In this document: one piece after another, positions 10,106-20,140 of the stretch
Numbering within the stretch: the stretch's first letter is position 1
Layout of the letters: each line of letters opens with the position of its first letter
Assembly (NCBI GenBank): GCA_001544655.2
Contig: FCOD02000023.1
Location: 28,430 to 92,429, forward strand
Reading direction: 5' to 3'
Source: Caballeronia turbans
GTDB taxonomy: Bacteria > Pseudomonadota > Gammaproteobacteria > Burkholderiales > Burkholderiaceae
DNA: 64,000 nucleotides
Translations under genes and position numbers: made by a program
Notes under the pieces: model-generated
Database searches by the model: none
Seen by the model: only the letters and a program-made list of their open reading frames with translations
Told to the model about the DNA's origin: nothing

Positions 10106-11080
10106 ATGCGCGCCGTACGATGCAACGAACACGGATTACCCGACACCCTTTCGATCGAAACGCTACCCGACCTGCATCCGGAAGCAGGCGAAGTCGTCAT
10201 CGACGTGAAAGCGGCGAGTGTGAACTTCCCCGACGTGCTCATCATCCAGAACAAATATCAGTTCAAGCCGCCTCTGCCGTTCACGCCCGGTGCGGAGTTC
10301 GCGGGCATCGTGCGCGAAGTGGGCGCCGGCGTCACGCGCCTGTCGCCCGGCATGCGCGTGGCCGCCTACACCGCGCAGGGCGCTTTCGCCGAACAGGCGC
10401 GCGCGAAGGAAGCGGATTGCATCGCCTTGCCCGCTGATGTCGATCTCGCCGACGCCGCCGCTTTCACGCTCGCTTACGGCACCTCGTATCACGCGCTCGT
10501 CGATCGCGGCCAGCTCAAGGCCGGCGACACGCTGCTCGTGCTGGGAGCGGCGGGCGGCGTCGGCATTGCGGCGATCCAGATCGGCAAGATTATCGGCGCG
10601 CGCGTGATCGCTGCGGCGTCGAGCGCGGAGAAGCTCGCGTTCTGCCGCGAGCATGGCGCGGACGACGTCGTCGATTACGCGAAAGAGGATCTGCGCGAGC
10701 GCATCAAGGCGCTCTCCGGCGGCAACGGGCCGGATGTCATCTTCGATCCTGTGGGCGGCGTGTATGCGGAGCCCGCGTTTCGAAGCATCGGCTGGCGCGG
10801 GCGGTATCTGGTTGTCGGCTTCGCGAATGGCGAGATTCCGAAGTTGCCGCTCAATCTCGCGCTGCTGAAAGGCGCGAGTATCGTGGGCGTGTTCTGGGGC
10901 GGTCACATGCAGCGCGAGCACGCGCTCGCCGATCAGGAATTCGCGACGATGGTCGATTGGATCAAGACAGGCAAGCTACGCCCCGTCGTCACGAAGCGCT
11001 ACTCACTCGACGACACGCCACGCGCCCTCGACGACATGATGAACCGGCGCGTGACGGGCAAGATCGTGATCGAGCCGTAA
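10106..11080 (+). CDS. NADPH:quinone oxidoreductase (zinc-free MDR family)
   Basis: A 324-residue medium-chain dehydrogenase/reductase of the quinone-oxidoreductase branch. The GroES-like domain covers about residues 1-115, and the Rossmann domain contains LGAAGGVGIAAIQIGK (nucleotide binding). No structural-zinc cysteine cluster is visible, in line with the NADPH:quinone reductase or CrtB-like branch. The start ATG at 10106 has AAGGAG five bases upstream; the longer open frame to 10007 is not needed. It is divergent from surE (121 bp between starts) and convergent with the GT9 gene, five bases apart. The true substrate cannot be read from the sequence. Confidence 0.88.
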   Translation: MRAVRCNEHGLPDTLSIETLPDLHPEAGEVVIDVKAASVNFPDVLIIQNKYQFKPPLPFTPGAEFAGIVREVGAGVTRLSPGMRVAAYTAQGAFAEQARAKEADCIALPADVDLADAAAFTLAYGTSYHALVDRGQLKAGDTLLVLGAAGGVGIAAIQIGKIIGARVIAAASSAEKLAFCREHGADDVVDYAKEDLRERIKALSGGNGPDVIFDPVGGVYAEPAFRSIGWRGRYLVVGFANGEIPKLPLNLALLKGASIVGVFWGGHMQREHALADQEFATMVDWIKTGKLRPVVTKRYSLDDTPRALDDMMNRRVTGKIVIEP

Positions 11081-11085
11081 CGCGC

Positions 11086-12060
11086 CTAGACGCGGCGCGA
11101 TCGCGCGCCGGGCAGCAGGCCGACGCGGGTCGCCGGGGGTTTCTGGGCATCGCTGAAATCGGCCGCCGAATAGTGGTGCATCGCGCGCGCATGCTTGCCG
11201 TGCAGTCTCAGGAACGCGGACATCACACGCCGCACGGTAAGCAGGCGTTGCCACAACCGCTCGCGAAGGCCGCCGAAGGGCAGAAAGGAAGGCGCCAGCA
11301 CGACCGCGCCCGGCCCCCAGCCGGGACGCCACGAGCGCGCGAGCCCCTGGCGCATGAAAAGCGAAAGCGTGGGCACGCCGATGCACGACGCGAGATGGCC
11401 AAGACCCGAATCATTGCCGATGAACCACGACGACTCGGCGATCCATGCCGCAACCTCGCTCAACTGCGGCAGCGCGTTGACTTCGCATCCTTCGTCGGCG
11501 ATTTCGCCCCGGGCATCCATCTCCGACGGTGCGACGAGAAAGCTCGGCTGGAATTTGCGGCGCACGAGCACACGCGACAGCGCAATGAACTTCTCGCGGC
11601 GCCACATCTTTTCGGGATGGCTACCGGTCGGGTGGATGACGACACGATTGGAGAAGCGCCCTCGCATGACGCCAGCCGGCACGACGAGGCCATTCGAGCG
11701 CGTCACATCGGCGAGTCCCAGCACGTTCGTCGCGATATCGACGATGCGGTCCAACATGTGCTTCGAGCCGCCGTATTCCGGCAGCGTGGCGAGACAGATC
11801 GTCTTGCCCGAACGGCTCAGCGACGATGCATAGTCGGTCGGCCGAAGCTCGATCACCGTGTCGAACACGCCCTGCCAGGCGTCGCGCCGCCCGACGGTCA
11901 CTTGCGGAAACCATTCTGCGAGCTGCTCCGCGACCCAGCCGAACACGACGGGCCGATATCCGTTGCGGATGAGATTATCGACGAGGACGAGCCCGATGAG
12001 GCTGTCACCGATCGGCGATGGCAATACCACCGCAATCGAACTGTCAGTTCGCAGTTTCAT
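11086..12060 (-). CDS. GT9 family (heptosyltransferase-like) glycosyltransferase
   Basis: A 324-residue protein of the ADP-heptose:LPS heptosyltransferase superfamily (GT9). The N-terminal domain begins IAVVLPSPIGDSLIGLVLV, and the C-terminal domain has the HPTGSHPEKMWRREKF block and WFIGNDSGLGHLAS, the nucleotide-sugar-binding signature. It is not in an LPS core cluster: its neighbours are a quinone oxidoreductase and, upstream, an ABC importer. Donor and acceptor are therefore unknown. The 268-bp region upstream (12061-12328) shows no gene. Confidence 0.85.
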   Translation of the reverse strand: MKLRTDSSIAVVLPSPIGDSLIGLVLVDNLIRNGYRPVVFGWVAEQLAEWFPQVTVGRRDAWQGVFDTVIELRPTDYASSLSRSGKTICLATLPEYGGSKHMLDRIVDIATNVLGLADVTRSNGLVVPAGVMRGRFSNRVVIHPTGSHPEKMWRREKFIALSRVLVRRKFQPSFLVAPSEMDARGEIADEGCEVNALPQLSEVAAWIAESSWFIGNDSGLGHLASCIGVPTLSLFMRQGLARSWRPGWGPGAVVLAPSFLPFGGLRERLWQRLLTVRRVMSAFLRLHGKHARAMHHYSAADFSDAQKPPATRVGLLPGARSRRV

Positions 12061-12328
12061 TCTTGTTCTCGCGGGATCGCGCGGATGAGCGCCGCGCTGA
12101 TACCGCGCAACGGCGCCCGACTACGGAGTGTCGCCCGGCTTGCGTTACGACTTGATGTGCGCTGGCGCTTATTCACCCGGAATCATGGCGAATCTCTTGC
12201 GACCCGCCGTACGACGCCTGGTCAGCGGAGCATCATAGCGAGATCGGCAGTGTCCTGCCATAACGGAACGCCTGAACACGGTCCGCCGCGTGTTACCGCG
12301 TATTCACGATCGAACGCGTCACGGCGCT

Positions 12329-13153
12329 TCAGAGCTTCTCGGTCTCGCCGCTCTTCGGCTGCCACTTCATGAGCCGTCGCTCGACGAGCGCGACGAGGCC
12401 GTCGAGCACGAGCGCGAACGCGGTCAGCACGAGTATTCCGGCGAACACCGTGTTGATGTCGAACGTGCCTTCGGCCTGAAGGATCAGATAGCCGACGCCG
12501 CGCGCCGAGCCGAGATACTCACCCACGACCGAGCCGACGAAGGCGAGCCCCACCGACGTATGCAGGCTCGAAAACACCCAGCTAGTCGCACTCGGCAAAT
12601 AGACATACCGCAACAGTTGCTTGCGATTCGCGCCGAGCATGCGCGCATTGGCGAGCACGACCGGGCTGACTTCCTTCACGCCCTGATAGACGTTGAAGAA
12701 CACGATGAAAAACACGAGCGTCACGCCGAGCGCGACCTTCGACCAGATGCCCAGTCCGAACCACACCGCGAAGATCGGCGCGAGAATCACGCGCGGCATC
12801 GAGTTGGCGGCCTTGATGTAGGGATCGAGAAGCGCGCTCGTCGTGGGCGCGAGCGCGAGCCACAGACCCACGCCCAGCCCGAATACGGTGCCGATCACGA
12901 ACGCAAGCACCGTCTCGATCAGCGTCACCCACAAGTGGATGTAGATTTCGCCGCCCGTGAACCATTCCCATATGCGCACGAGCACCTTCTGCGGCTCGCC
13001 GAAGAAGAATGCGGCCTTGTTGGCGTCGTCGAAATATAAAGGCGGCAGGAGCGTCGGGCTCGTCAGCGCGTACCACAGCACGAAGCACGCGAGCAGCAAC
13101 AGCCATTGCCACACGATGAGATTTGCTCGATTCGGGCGCAGCTTGTTCCACAT
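12329..13153 (-). CDS. ABC transporter permease (SsuC/TauC type)
   Basis: A 274-residue inner-membrane permease with about six membrane segments, of the nitrate/sulfonate/taurine (BPD_transp_1) family. The EAA-like coupling loop appears as KAANSMPRVILAPIFAVWFGLGIWS. It is the last gene of a leftward importer set: binding protein, ATPase (12 bp upstream) and this permease. The substrate is not determinable; the adjacent CoA transferase suggests a carboxylate that is activated to a CoA thioester (inference). Confidence 0.9.
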   Translation of the reverse strand: MWNKLRPNRANLIVWQWLLLLACFVLWYALTSPTLLPPLYFDDANKAAFFFGEPQKVLVRIWEWFTGGEIYIHLWVTLIETVLAFVIGTVFGLGVGLWLALAPTTSALLDPYIKAANSMPRVILAPIFAVWFGLGIWSKVALGVTLVFFIVFFNVYQGVKEVSPVVLANARMLGANRKQLLRYVYLPSATSWVFSSLHTSVGLAFVGSVVGEYLGSARGVGYLILQAEGTFDINTVFAGILVLTAFALVLDGLVALVERRLMKWQPKSGETEKL

Positions 13154-13165
13154 GATCGTATTGTC

Positions 13166-13993
13166 TTATTCGGCGGCCGGCTTCAGCTGCTGCTGATAGC
13201 CCTTCAACACTTCCTCGCGCAGCACGCCCCAGATTTGCGCATGCAGTTCGACGAAGCGAGGATGCGAGCGGATCTCGGCGACATCGCGCGGGCGCGGCAG
13301 GTCGATCGCGAATTCGCCGATCGGATGCGTGCCCGGCCCTGCCGCCAGCACGACGACGCGGTCGGACATCGAAATCGCCTCGTCGAGATCGTGCGTGATG
13401 AAGAGCACGGCCTTGCGCTTTGCGGCCCACAGGTCGAGCAGTTCGTTTTCCATCAACTGACGCGTTTGAATGTCCAGTGCGGAGAACGGCTCGTCCATCA
13501 GGATGATGTCGGGATCGAGGATGAGCGTCTGCGCCATCGCGACGCGCTTTCTCATGCCGCCCGAAAGCTGGTGCGGATAGCGATCGCCGAAGCCGCCAAG
13601 ACCCACACGCTTGAGCCACGCCTCGCCGCGCGCGTCGGCGTCGGCTTTCGTCACGCCCCGGAACACGAGGCCGGCTGTCACGTTGTCGAGCGCCGAGCGC
13701 CAGGGCATCAGGGCATCGGCCTGAAACATATAGCCCGCGCGCCGGTTGATGCCCGCAAGCGTCTCGCCGAACACGCTCACCGTGCCCGACGAAGGCTCGA
13801 GCAGCCCCGCCGACACGTTGAGCAGCGTGGACTTGCCGCAGCCGGTCGGCCCGACGACGGACACGAACTCACCCGGCGCGATCGCAAGACTCGTATTGCG
13901 GACGGCCGTATACCGATCCTTGCGATTCTCGCGCGACGAGAACGTGCAGGTGACATCCTCCAGCGCGAGCGCGTGTTTAGAAGTCGACGACAT
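13166..13993 (-). CDS. ABC transporter ATP-binding protein (SsuB/TauB type)
   Basis: A 275-residue ATPase energising the adjacent permease. Walker A GPTGCGKST lies at residues 48-56, the signature is LSGGMRKRV, and Walker B is IILMDEPFSAL with the H-loop FITHDLDEA. It belongs to the nitrate/sulfonate/taurine/hydroxymethylpyrimidine importer group. It starts 3 bp after the binding-protein stop and ends 12 bp before the permease start, so the three genes are almost certainly one transcript. Confidence 0.92.
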   Translation of the reverse strand: MSSTSKHALALEDVTCTFSSRENRKDRYTAVRNTSLAIAPGEFVSVVGPTGCGKSTLLNVSAGLLEPSSGTVSVFGETLAGINRRAGYMFQADALMPWRSALDNVTAGLVFRGVTKADADARGEAWLKRVGLGGFGDRYPHQLSGGMRKRVAMAQTLILDPDIILMDEPFSALDIQTRQLMENELLDLWAAKRKAVLFITHDLDEAISMSDRVVVLAAGPGTHPIGEFAIDLPRPRDVAEIRSHPRFVELHAQIWGVLREEVLKGYQQQLKPAAE

Positions 13994-13996
13994 CGG

Positions 13997-15034
13997 TCAG
14001 ACCTTGACGGTGGCGAGCGCCTTCTTGACGAAGTCGTTGGTCCAGGTCTTCGACAAGTCGATCGGCCTGCCCTTCACCGTTTCGTCGAAGGCTTGCAGCG
14101 TCTTGAGCGATGTCGCGGGACCGTCCGCGGGCATCAGGCCGTCCGGGGACAGCGCCTCCTTCACGTGTTGCCACGCGTCGAGATAGAGCGCGCGATCGCC
14201 GAGCAGATAGCTTTCCGGCACGGTCGAAATCAGATCCTTGCCCGATGCCGTTTGCAGCCATTTCAGCGCGCGCACCATCGCGTTCGTGAGCGCCTGCGTC
14301 GTGTTCGGATTCTTTGTGATGAAACTCTGCGATGCATACAGGCATCCGGCCGGCATGTTGCCGCCGAACACCTTCACGGTATCGGCGAGCGTGCGCGTGT
14401 CGGAGACGATGCGGATATCGCCCGCACGATCGAGCTTGGTCATCACCGGGTCGAGGTTGGCGATGGCATCGATCTGCCCGGACTGCAGCGCGGCGATCGC
14501 GCCCGCCCCCGCGCCCACGCCGATGAACGACACATCGGTCGCCTTCAGCCCGGCCTGCGCGAGCACGAAGCTCGCCATGATCGACGTCGACGAGCCCGGC
14601 GCCGTCACGCCGATCTTCTTGCCCTTCAGATCCGCGACCGATTTGTAGTTCGGCATCGCCTTCTTCGACACCGCAAGCACGATCTGTGGCGCGCGTCCCT
14701 GCAACACGAACTCACGGAAGTACTGATTCTTCGCCTGCAGCAAGAGCGTGTGCTCGAACGCGCCGGACACCACGTCCGCGCTGCCGCCGACCGCCGCCTG
14801 CAGCGCCTTCGCACCGCCCGCGAAATCGGCGATTTCGACGTCGAGCCCTTCGTCCTTGAAGTAGTTGCGGCGCTCCGCGATCGTGAGCGGCAGATAGTAG
14901 AAGAGATTCTTGCCGCCGACCGCGACCGATACCTTGGCCTGCTCCGGCTTTGCCTGGGCAAACGCGAGCGGCATGGCCGACCACGCCCCACCCGCGAGCG
15001 CGGCGCCGCTCGCGATGAACGTTCTGCGTTTCAT
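13997..15034 (-). CDS. ABC transporter periplasmic substrate-binding protein (NMT1/SsuA-like)
   Basis: The 345-residue product has an N-terminal export signal MKRRTFIASGAALAGG containing a twin arginine, so Tat export is possible, ending near FAQA. The mature part is of the NMT1/SsuA/TauA class, with LKGKKIGVTAPGSSTSIMAS and the two-lobe layout. Family members bind sulfonates, nitrate, thiamine precursors or aromatic acids; the ligand here is not evident. It is followed directly by its ATPase gene, and the CaiB-type CoA transferase lies 63 bp upstream on the same strand. Confidence 0.9.
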   Translation of the reverse strand: MKRRTFIASGAALAGGAWSAMPLAFAQAKPEQAKVSVAVGGKNLFYYLPLTIAERRNYFKDEGLDVEIADFAGGAKALQAAVGGSADVVSGAFEHTLLLQAKNQYFREFVLQGRAPQIVLAVSKKAMPNYKSVADLKGKKIGVTAPGSSTSIMASFVLAQAGLKATDVSFIGVGAGAGAIAALQSGQIDAIANLDPVMTKLDRAGDIRIVSDTRTLADTVKVFGGNMPAGCLYASQSFITKNPNTTQALTNAMVRALKWLQTASGKDLISTVPESYLLGDRALYLDAWQHVKEALSPDGLMPADGPATSLKTLQAFDETVKGRPIDLSKTWTNDFVKKALATVKV

Positions 15035-15097
15035 CGTTTTTGTCTCCTGGTTTTATCGTTGTCAGCGCTGTTACGGCCGTTGTCTTCTGATCGAAGC

Positions 15098-16303
15098 TCA
15101 GATCACCTTGGCCGCCCGCAGCCGCGCAATATCGTCGGCATCATACCCGAGCGTTTGAAGTACTTCATCCGTGTGTTCACCGAGTTGAGGACCGAGCCAG
15201 CGCGTTTCACCCGGTGTCTCCGAGAGCTTCGGCGTCACGTTCGGCAGCGTGATGTCCTTGCCGTCCTGCCACGGAAAGCGTTGCAGCATCTGGCGCGCGA
15301 TGTATTGCGGATCGGTGAACATGTCGGCGACGCTGTAGATGCGCCCGGCCGGCACGTCGGCGGCGTTGAGCACGGCGAGCGCCTCGTCGATGCTGCGCGT
15401 CGCGAGCCACGCGCCGATGGCGTCGTCGATTTCCTGCGTGCGCGGCACGCGGCCGTCGTTCGATGCGAGCGCGGGATCGTCCGCGAGGTCCGCGCGATCG
15501 ATCGCGTTCATGAGGCGCTTGAAGATCGGATCGCTATTGCCACCAATCACGATGCTGCCGTCGCGGCACGGATAGGTGTTCGACGGCACGATGCCGGGCA
15601 GCGACGCGCCGGTGCGCTCGCGCACCAGTCCGTACACGCCGTACTCGGGGACCACGCTCTCCATCATGTTGAAGACGGCTTCGTACAGCGCGACATCGAC
15701 GACCTGCCCCTTGCCTCCGTTCACCTGCCGATGATGCAGCGCCATCAGCGCACCGATCACGCCATGGAGCGCTGCGATCGAATCGCCGATGGAAATGCCG
15801 ATGCGCGGCGGCGGCAGCTCCGGATAGCCAGTGATATGCCGCAATCCGCCCATCGATTCGGCTATCGCGCCGAAGCCCGGCCGGTCGCGGTACGGCCCGG
15901 TCTGGCCATATCCGGAAAGTCGCACCATCACGAGACCCGGATTCTCGGCGGACAGCACGTCATAGCCGAGCCCGAGCTTTTCGAGCAAACCGGGCCGGAA
16001 GTTCTCGACGACGATATCGGCTTCCTTCGCGAGCCGCCGCACGATCTCCTTGCCTTCCTCGGCCTTGAGATTGACCGTCACCGATTTCTTGTTGCGAGCC
16101 TGCACCGCCCACCAGAGCGAGGTCCCGCCCACTTCGGGATAGAGCTTGCGCCACTTGCGCAGCGGGTCGCCGCCGTTCGGGTCTTCAATCTTGATGACGT
16201 CGGCGCCGAATTCGCCCATGAAGCGCGCGGCGAACGGACCGGCGATGAGCGTACCCAGTTCCAGCACCTTGACGCCCGCGAGTGGTCCCGTCGTTGCGCT
16301 CAT
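15098..16303 (-). CDS. CaiB/BaiF family (type III) CoA transferase
   Basis: A 401-residue CoA transferase of family III. The N-terminus PLAGVKVLELGTLIAGPFAA and the FGADVIKIEDPNGGDPLRKW block are typical. The catalytic aspartate and nucleotide-binding residues lie in this half. These enzymes move CoA between carboxylic acids. The start ATG at 16303 has AAGGAG six to seven bases upstream; the open frame extends further but without family similarity. It lies 63 bp upstream of the ABC importer genes and 29 bp downstream of the DUF1653 gene, so it probably activates the imported acid. That link is inference from gene order. Confidence 0.9.
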   Translation of the reverse strand: MSATTGPLAGVKVLELGTLIAGPFAARFMGEFGADVIKIEDPNGGDPLRKWRKLYPEVGGTSLWWAVQARNKKSVTVNLKAEEGKEIVRRLAKEADIVVENFRPGLLEKLGLGYDVLSAENPGLVMVRLSGYGQTGPYRDRPGFGAIAESMGGLRHITGYPELPPPRIGISIGDSIAALHGVIGALMALHHRQVNGGKGQVVDVALYEAVFNMMESVVPEYGVYGLVRERTGASLPGIVPSNTYPCRDGSIVIGGNSDPIFKRLMNAIDRADLADDPALASNDGRVPRTQEIDDAIGAWLATRSIDEALAVLNAADVPAGRIYSVADMFTDPQYIARQMLQRFPWQDGKDITLPNVTPKLSETPGETRWLGPQLGEHTDEVLQTLGYDADDIARLRAAKVI

Positions 16304-16332
16304 GGTTGCGTCTCCTTTTTTTGCTAGTTCTT

Positions 16333-16557
16333 TTACAGCGGAATGTCGAGCGGTTTGAAACGTGGCGTGCCGTCGGCGAGCGTCTCGTTGAACATCTGCG
16401 CCGGACGCACCCACAAGCCGCGTTCGTGCGGCCACAGATGTTCGTAGACGATCATGGCTTCCTCGGTCTCCGAGTGCCGCGCGACGCCGATCACGCGATA
16501 AAGACCGCCCTTGTAGTGACGGTGGGTCGCAAGCGCGAGAGCTTCGGTTTCTGTCAT
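16333..16557 (-). CDS. DUF1653 small protein
   Basis: The 74-residue product belongs to DUF1653: HYKGGLYRVIGVARHSETEE and YEHLWPHERGLWVRPAQMF are the conserved core. The family forms a small beta-rich fold of unknown function and is common as a single-domain protein in proteobacteria. It sits between recR (26 bp upstream) and the CoA transferase (29 bp downstream) on the same strand. There is no sign of truncation. Confidence 0.85.
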   Translation of the reverse strand: MTETEALALATHRHYKGGLYRVIGVARHSETEEAMIVYEHLWPHERGLWVRPAQMFNETLADGTPRFKPLDIPL

Positions 16558-16583
16558 CGGTAGTGTCCTGCTGATGGTCGTGT

Positions 16584-17180
16584 TCAGACCGAGCGGCGAT
16601 CGAGCATCGCGCGCGCGATCGTCCCCGCATCGACATATTCGAGCTCGCCGCCGACGGGCACGCCGCGCGCGAGCCGCGTCACCTTCAGCCCTTTCGACTT
16701 GAGCGTCTGCGCGAGATAGTGCGCGGTCGCCTCGCCTTCGTTCGTGAAGTTGGTGGCGAGCACCACTTCCTGCACCACGCCGTCGAGCGCGCGATTGATC
16801 AGGCGCTCGAAATGGATTTCCTTCGGCCCGATGCCGTCGAGCGGACTGAGCCGCCCCATCAGCACGAAATAGAGCCCGCGATACGTGAGCGTCTGCTCGA
16901 GCATGATCTGATCAGCGGGCGTTTCGACGACGCACAGCAAGGCCGGGTCGCGTTCCTCGTCGCCGCAGACTTCGCAGATTTCAGCTTCGGTGAAGGTGTT
17001 GCACTTCTCACAGTGCCTGAGATGCTTGGTCGCGAACAGGAGCGAAGCGCCGAGCTTCTCGGCGCCCGCGCGGTCGTGCTGCATCAGGTGATACGCCATG
17101 CGCTGCGCCGACTTCGGTCCGACGCCGGGTAGCGCGCGCAGCGCCTCGACGAGCGCCGACAGGGCGGAAGGTTGTTTCAT
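16584..17180 (-). CDS. recR: Recombination mediator protein RecR
   Basis: A 198-residue DNA-binding protein of the RecFOR pathway, which loads RecA onto gapped DNA. It has the N-terminal helix-hairpin-helix ([20 protein letters not shown]), a C4 zinc finger ([16 protein letters not shown]) and a Toprim domain ([17 protein letters not shown]). The length is standard. The order dnaX-ybaB-recR on one strand is conserved across many bacteria; it follows the YbaB gene by 40 bp. Confidence 0.97.
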   Translation of the reverse strand: MKQPSALSALVEALRALPGVGPKSAQRMAYHLMQHDRAGAEKLGASLLFATKHLRHCEKCNTFTEAEICEVCGDEERDPALLCVVETPADQIMLEQTLTYRGLYFVLMGRLSPLDGIGPKEIHFERLINRALDGVVQEVVLATNFTNEGEATAHYLAQTLKSKGLKVTRLARGVPVGGELEYVDAGTIARAMLDRRSV

Positions 17181-17220
17181 GTGTCCTCATGACGCGCCGA
17201 ATTCGCTTCGGCGCGCGCGG

Positions 17221-17547
17221 TTAGAACGGCAGCTTGAAACCCGGCGGCATCGGCATGCCGGCCGTCATGCCGCTCATTTTCTCCTGCGTGGTGGCCTCGG
17301 CCTTGCGCACGGCGTCGTTGAACGCGGCGGCGACGAGGTCTTCCAGCATGTCCTTGTCGTCGGCGAGCAGGCTCGGGTCGATCTGCACGCGACGCACGTC
17401 GTTCTTGCAGGTCATCGTCACTTTCACGAGACCGGCGCCGGACTGGCCCTCGACCTCGATCTGCGCGAGCTGGTCCTGCATCTTCTTCATGTTTTCCTGC
17501 ATCTGCTGAGCCTGTTTCATCAGCCCGGCGAGTTGGTTCTTCATCAT
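17221..17547 (-). CDS. YbaB/EbfC nucleoid-associated protein
   Basis: A 108-residue DNA-binding dimer of the YbaB/EbfC family. It has an N-terminal helical region ([25 protein letters not shown]) and the conserved sheet [21 protein letters not shown]. It lies between dnaX and recR, as in E. coli, and is probably co-transcribed with them. Either of two adjacent Met codons could be the start; the first is used here. Confidence 0.93.
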   Translation of the reverse strand: MMKNQLAGLMKQAQQMQENMKKMQDQLAQIEVEGQSGAGLVKVTMTCKNDVRRVQIDPSLLADDKDMLEDLVAAAFNDAVRKAEATTQEKMSGMTAGMPMPPGFKLPF

Positions 17548-17650
17548 GGTTCGGCTCCTTACTGGAAAACGTGTGGCGAAAGCGCGCGCGATACGCGCTC
17601 GAAATTCAGTGCTTGCGCGCAGCGTCGAAAAAAACGCCGCGCGCTTCGAT

Positions 17651-19879
17651 TCATGACGGATTCGCGCCCGATGCGGAGATCGGCTTGATCGAACCCTGCA
17701 CGATGCTCGCGCCGAAATCGCGGATCAGCGATTGCACGAACGGGTCCTGCTTGATCTCCTGCTCGGCTTCCTGCTGGCGTCGCGCCCGGTCGGCGGCATC
17801 GAGCGCGGCGGCGGTGCGGCGCACGGGCGCGACATTGACGCTGACTTCGATTGCGCGGCCGAGCTTTTCGGCAAGGGCGGTCTTGAGCTTCGAGACGTGC
17901 GAGGCGTCGGTGTACATCTGCACGGCGACCGCAAGCGTGACGGAATTCGCGTCGCACGCGGTCAGTTCGCTGTTGAACGCGAGTTGATAGGCGACGCCTT
18001 TAAGCGGCAGGCTGACGGCGAGCGCGGCCCATTCGATCGACACGCCGAGTGCATCGAGCGGAACTGCGGGCGGCAGCGGCGTCGTATCGATGACGGGCGC
18101 AGGTTTCGCGGCCGGCTCGGCGCCGAAGCGCATGTCGTCCGGACCGCTGTCGAACGCGGGCACGAAGCCGTCGTCCGGCGGCATGAAGTATTCGTCTTCC
18201 GATCCCGCCGGCGGATAGTCGTCGGGCGGCATGTCCTCCCACGGCGGGACGACGCCGGGCTTGCCGGCCGCAGGTTTGGACTCAGGCGCGGCGGGCGCTG
18301 GCGGTGCGCGACGGGGCGCGGGCATCTGAACTTGCGCAGCGGGTTTCGCGACAGCTTTGGGCGCTGCCGGAGCCGCCGCTTGCCCAGCCGGCGCGCCGCG
18401 TGCACCCCGGTCGGAGGAAAGACGCATGCCGGCGCTGCGCAACACTTCGAGCGCCGCACTCGCACCGCCCGCCGCGCGCGACGCCGCGACATCGCGCTCG
18501 GATGCGGGCACGGTTGCAGGCGCGGCTTCCTCGACGGCCTGCCGTGCGGCGCTGGGCACCGGTGCAGGTTTCGCCGTGACCGGCTCAGTTGACTCGATAA
18601 CCGGCGCAGGTTTCGCGCTTTCGACCGGCTGCGTCTCTTTCGCCTTTACGATGACGGTTTCGGCCGGAGGCGTCGGCGCCTTCGCTACGGGCGCGGGTGC
18701 GATCGCCCGCTCGGCCATCGCGCCCGCGAGCGCCGCGCTGCGCGCGGGCTTCGCGCCCGAGGGCGCGCTCACGGCGACGCCGCCGCCCGATCCGCCCGCC
18801 GGCTCGAAGGCGAGCATGCGCAGCAGCGTCATCGTGAAGCCGGCGTATTCGTCGGGCGCGAGACCCAACTCGCCGCGTCCGACCGTTGCAATCTGATAGA
18901 AAAGCTGAATCTGCTCAGCGGAAAGAATCTCGGCGAAGCGGCGAATATCCGCGGCTTCCGGCCATTCATCCAGCACCGACGACGGCGCGAACTGCGCCCA
19001 TGCGATGCGATGCAAGAGACTCGCGAGATCCTGCAGCGCGGTCGAGAAAGACAGGCTGCGCAGCGCCATTTCGTCGGCGATCGCGAGCACGCCGGCGCCA
19101 TCGCCAGCGGCGAGCGCGTCGATGAGCCGGATCAGATAGCTTTGATCGAGCGCGCCGAGCATGCCGCGCACGGCTTCCTCGGTGACCTGGTTGGCCGAAT
19201 AGGCGATGGCCTGATCGGTGAGCGACAGCGCATCGCGCATGCTGCCGTCCGCCGCGCGCGACAGCAGACGCAGCGCCTGCGATTCGAACGCGATGCTCTC
19301 CTGCTGAAGAATGTTCTCCAGATGCGACACGATATGACCCGCCGGCATCTGCTTCAGATTGAACTGCAGGCAGCGCGAGAGCACGGTGACCGGAATCTTC
19401 TGCGGATCGGTCGTCGCGAGGATGAACTTCACATGCGGCGGCGGCTCCTCCAGCGTCTTCAACATCGCGTTGAAGGCGTGGTTCGTGAGCATGTGCACTT
19501 CGTCGATCATATAGACCTTGAAGCGCGCGTCGACGGGTGCGTACACCGCGCGTTCGAGCAGCGCGGCCATTTCGTCGACACCGCGATTGCTCGCCGCATC
19601 CATTTCGACGTAATCGACGAAGCGGCCTTCATCGATTTCCCGGCACGCGCGACACACGCCGCACGGCTTCGAAGTCACGCCGGTTTCACAGTTGAGCGCC
19701 TTCGCGAAGATGCGCGAGAGCGTCGTCTTGCCGACGCCGCGCGTGCCCGTGAAGAGATAGGCGTGATGCAGGCGGCCGCCGTCGAGCGCGTGCGTGAGCG
19801 CACGGACGACGTGCTCCTGGCCGACGAGCGACTCGAACGATTTCGGCCGCCATTTGCGTGCGAGAACTTGATAGGTCAT
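17651..19879 (-). CDS. dnaX: DNA polymerase III subunit tau/gamma
   Basis: The clamp-loader ATPase and replisome organiser, 742 residues from [15 protein letters not shown]. The Walker A motif GTRGVGKT lies at residues 45-52. Zinc-binding cysteines are C64, C73, C76 and C79, and Walker B/DEVH is in [13 protein letters not shown]. Domains I-III fill about residues 1-370. A long Ala/Pro-rich linker and a C-terminal tau region that should bind the polymerase and helicase follow. The start is the family Met; the frame is open 93 bases upstream without similarity. No clear slippery site for making gamma was confirmed. ybaB follows after 103 bp. Confidence 0.95.
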   Translation of the reverse strand: MTYQVLARKWRPKSFESLVGQEHVVRALTHALDGGRLHHAYLFTGTRGVGKTTLSRIFAKALNCETGVTSKPCGVCRACREIDEGRFVDYVEMDAASNRGVDEMAALLERAVYAPVDARFKVYMIDEVHMLTNHAFNAMLKTLEEPPPHVKFILATTDPQKIPVTVLSRCLQFNLKQMPAGHIVSHLENILQQESIAFESQALRLLSRAADGSMRDALSLTDQAIAYSANQVTEEAVRGMLGALDQSYLIRLIDALAAGDGAGVLAIADEMALRSLSFSTALQDLASLLHRIAWAQFAPSSVLDEWPEAADIRRFAEILSAEQIQLFYQIATVGRGELGLAPDEYAGFTMTLLRMLAFEPAGGSGGGVAVSAPSGAKPARSAALAGAMAERAIAPAPVAKAPTPPAETVIVKAKETQPVESAKPAPVIESTEPVTAKPAPVPSAARQAVEEAAPATVPASERDVAASRAAGGASAALEVLRSAGMRLSSDRGARGAPAGQAAAPAAPKAVAKPAAQVQMPAPRRAPPAPAAPESKPAAGKPGVVPPWEDMPPDDYPPAGSEDEYFMPPDDGFVPAFDSGPDDMRFGAEPAAKPAPVIDTTPLPPAVPLDALGVSIEWAALAVSLPLKGVAYQLAFNSELTACDANSVTLAVAVQMYTDASHVSKLKTALAEKLGRAIEVSVNVAPVRRTAAALDAADRARRQQEAEQEIKQDPFVQSLIRDFGASIVQGSIKPISASGANPS

Positions 19880-20044
19880 GCGCGAAATTGTATCAGCAAC
19901 GACCTTGCGCAAACGCCGCTCCAAAAGGCTGCCGAGGCGCGCGGAGGAAGGTGCGTACCCGCGAAAATACAACTCGCGACGACGCGCGACACAAAGAACG
20001 AATCAGGGAAAACGAGAGAGGAACGACAGAAGAAAGCGGAAGGT

Positions 20045-20140
20045 GACGAGCCCGACCCTCGGCACTGGTGGAAAGCGGCTGTGGCTGCTTCGTTCCCGAC
20101 CTGACCAGGTTGACCGCGCCACCATGCGAGGAGGCCCGTC
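20045..20140 (-). ncRNA. ffs: Signal recognition particle RNA, small (4.5S) type
   Basis: The minus strand carries the invariant Ffh-binding region: CTGGTCAGGTCGGGAACGAA, continuing into GCAGCC. It differs from the E. coli 4.5S core at a few positions only. The ends pair as GACGGGCC with GGCTCGTC (with one G-U), giving a hairpin of about 96 nt. A -10 box TATGAT at 20148-20153 lies eight bases upstream of the inferred 5' end. It sits upstream of dnaX on the same strand, as in many betaproteobacteria. Exact ends are estimated from the pairing. Confidence 0.93.

Noticed and set aside
13106-16327. A 1073-codon open frame on the plus strand opposite the ABC importer and CoA transferase genes
   Set aside because: It is rich in Arg, His and Gln and is the antisense of well-supported genes; high G+C at third positions produces such frames.
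16333-16557. The DUF1653 gene as a truncated fragment
   Set aside because: Its 74 residues cover the full small domain, with a proper start and stop and normal spacing to neighbours.
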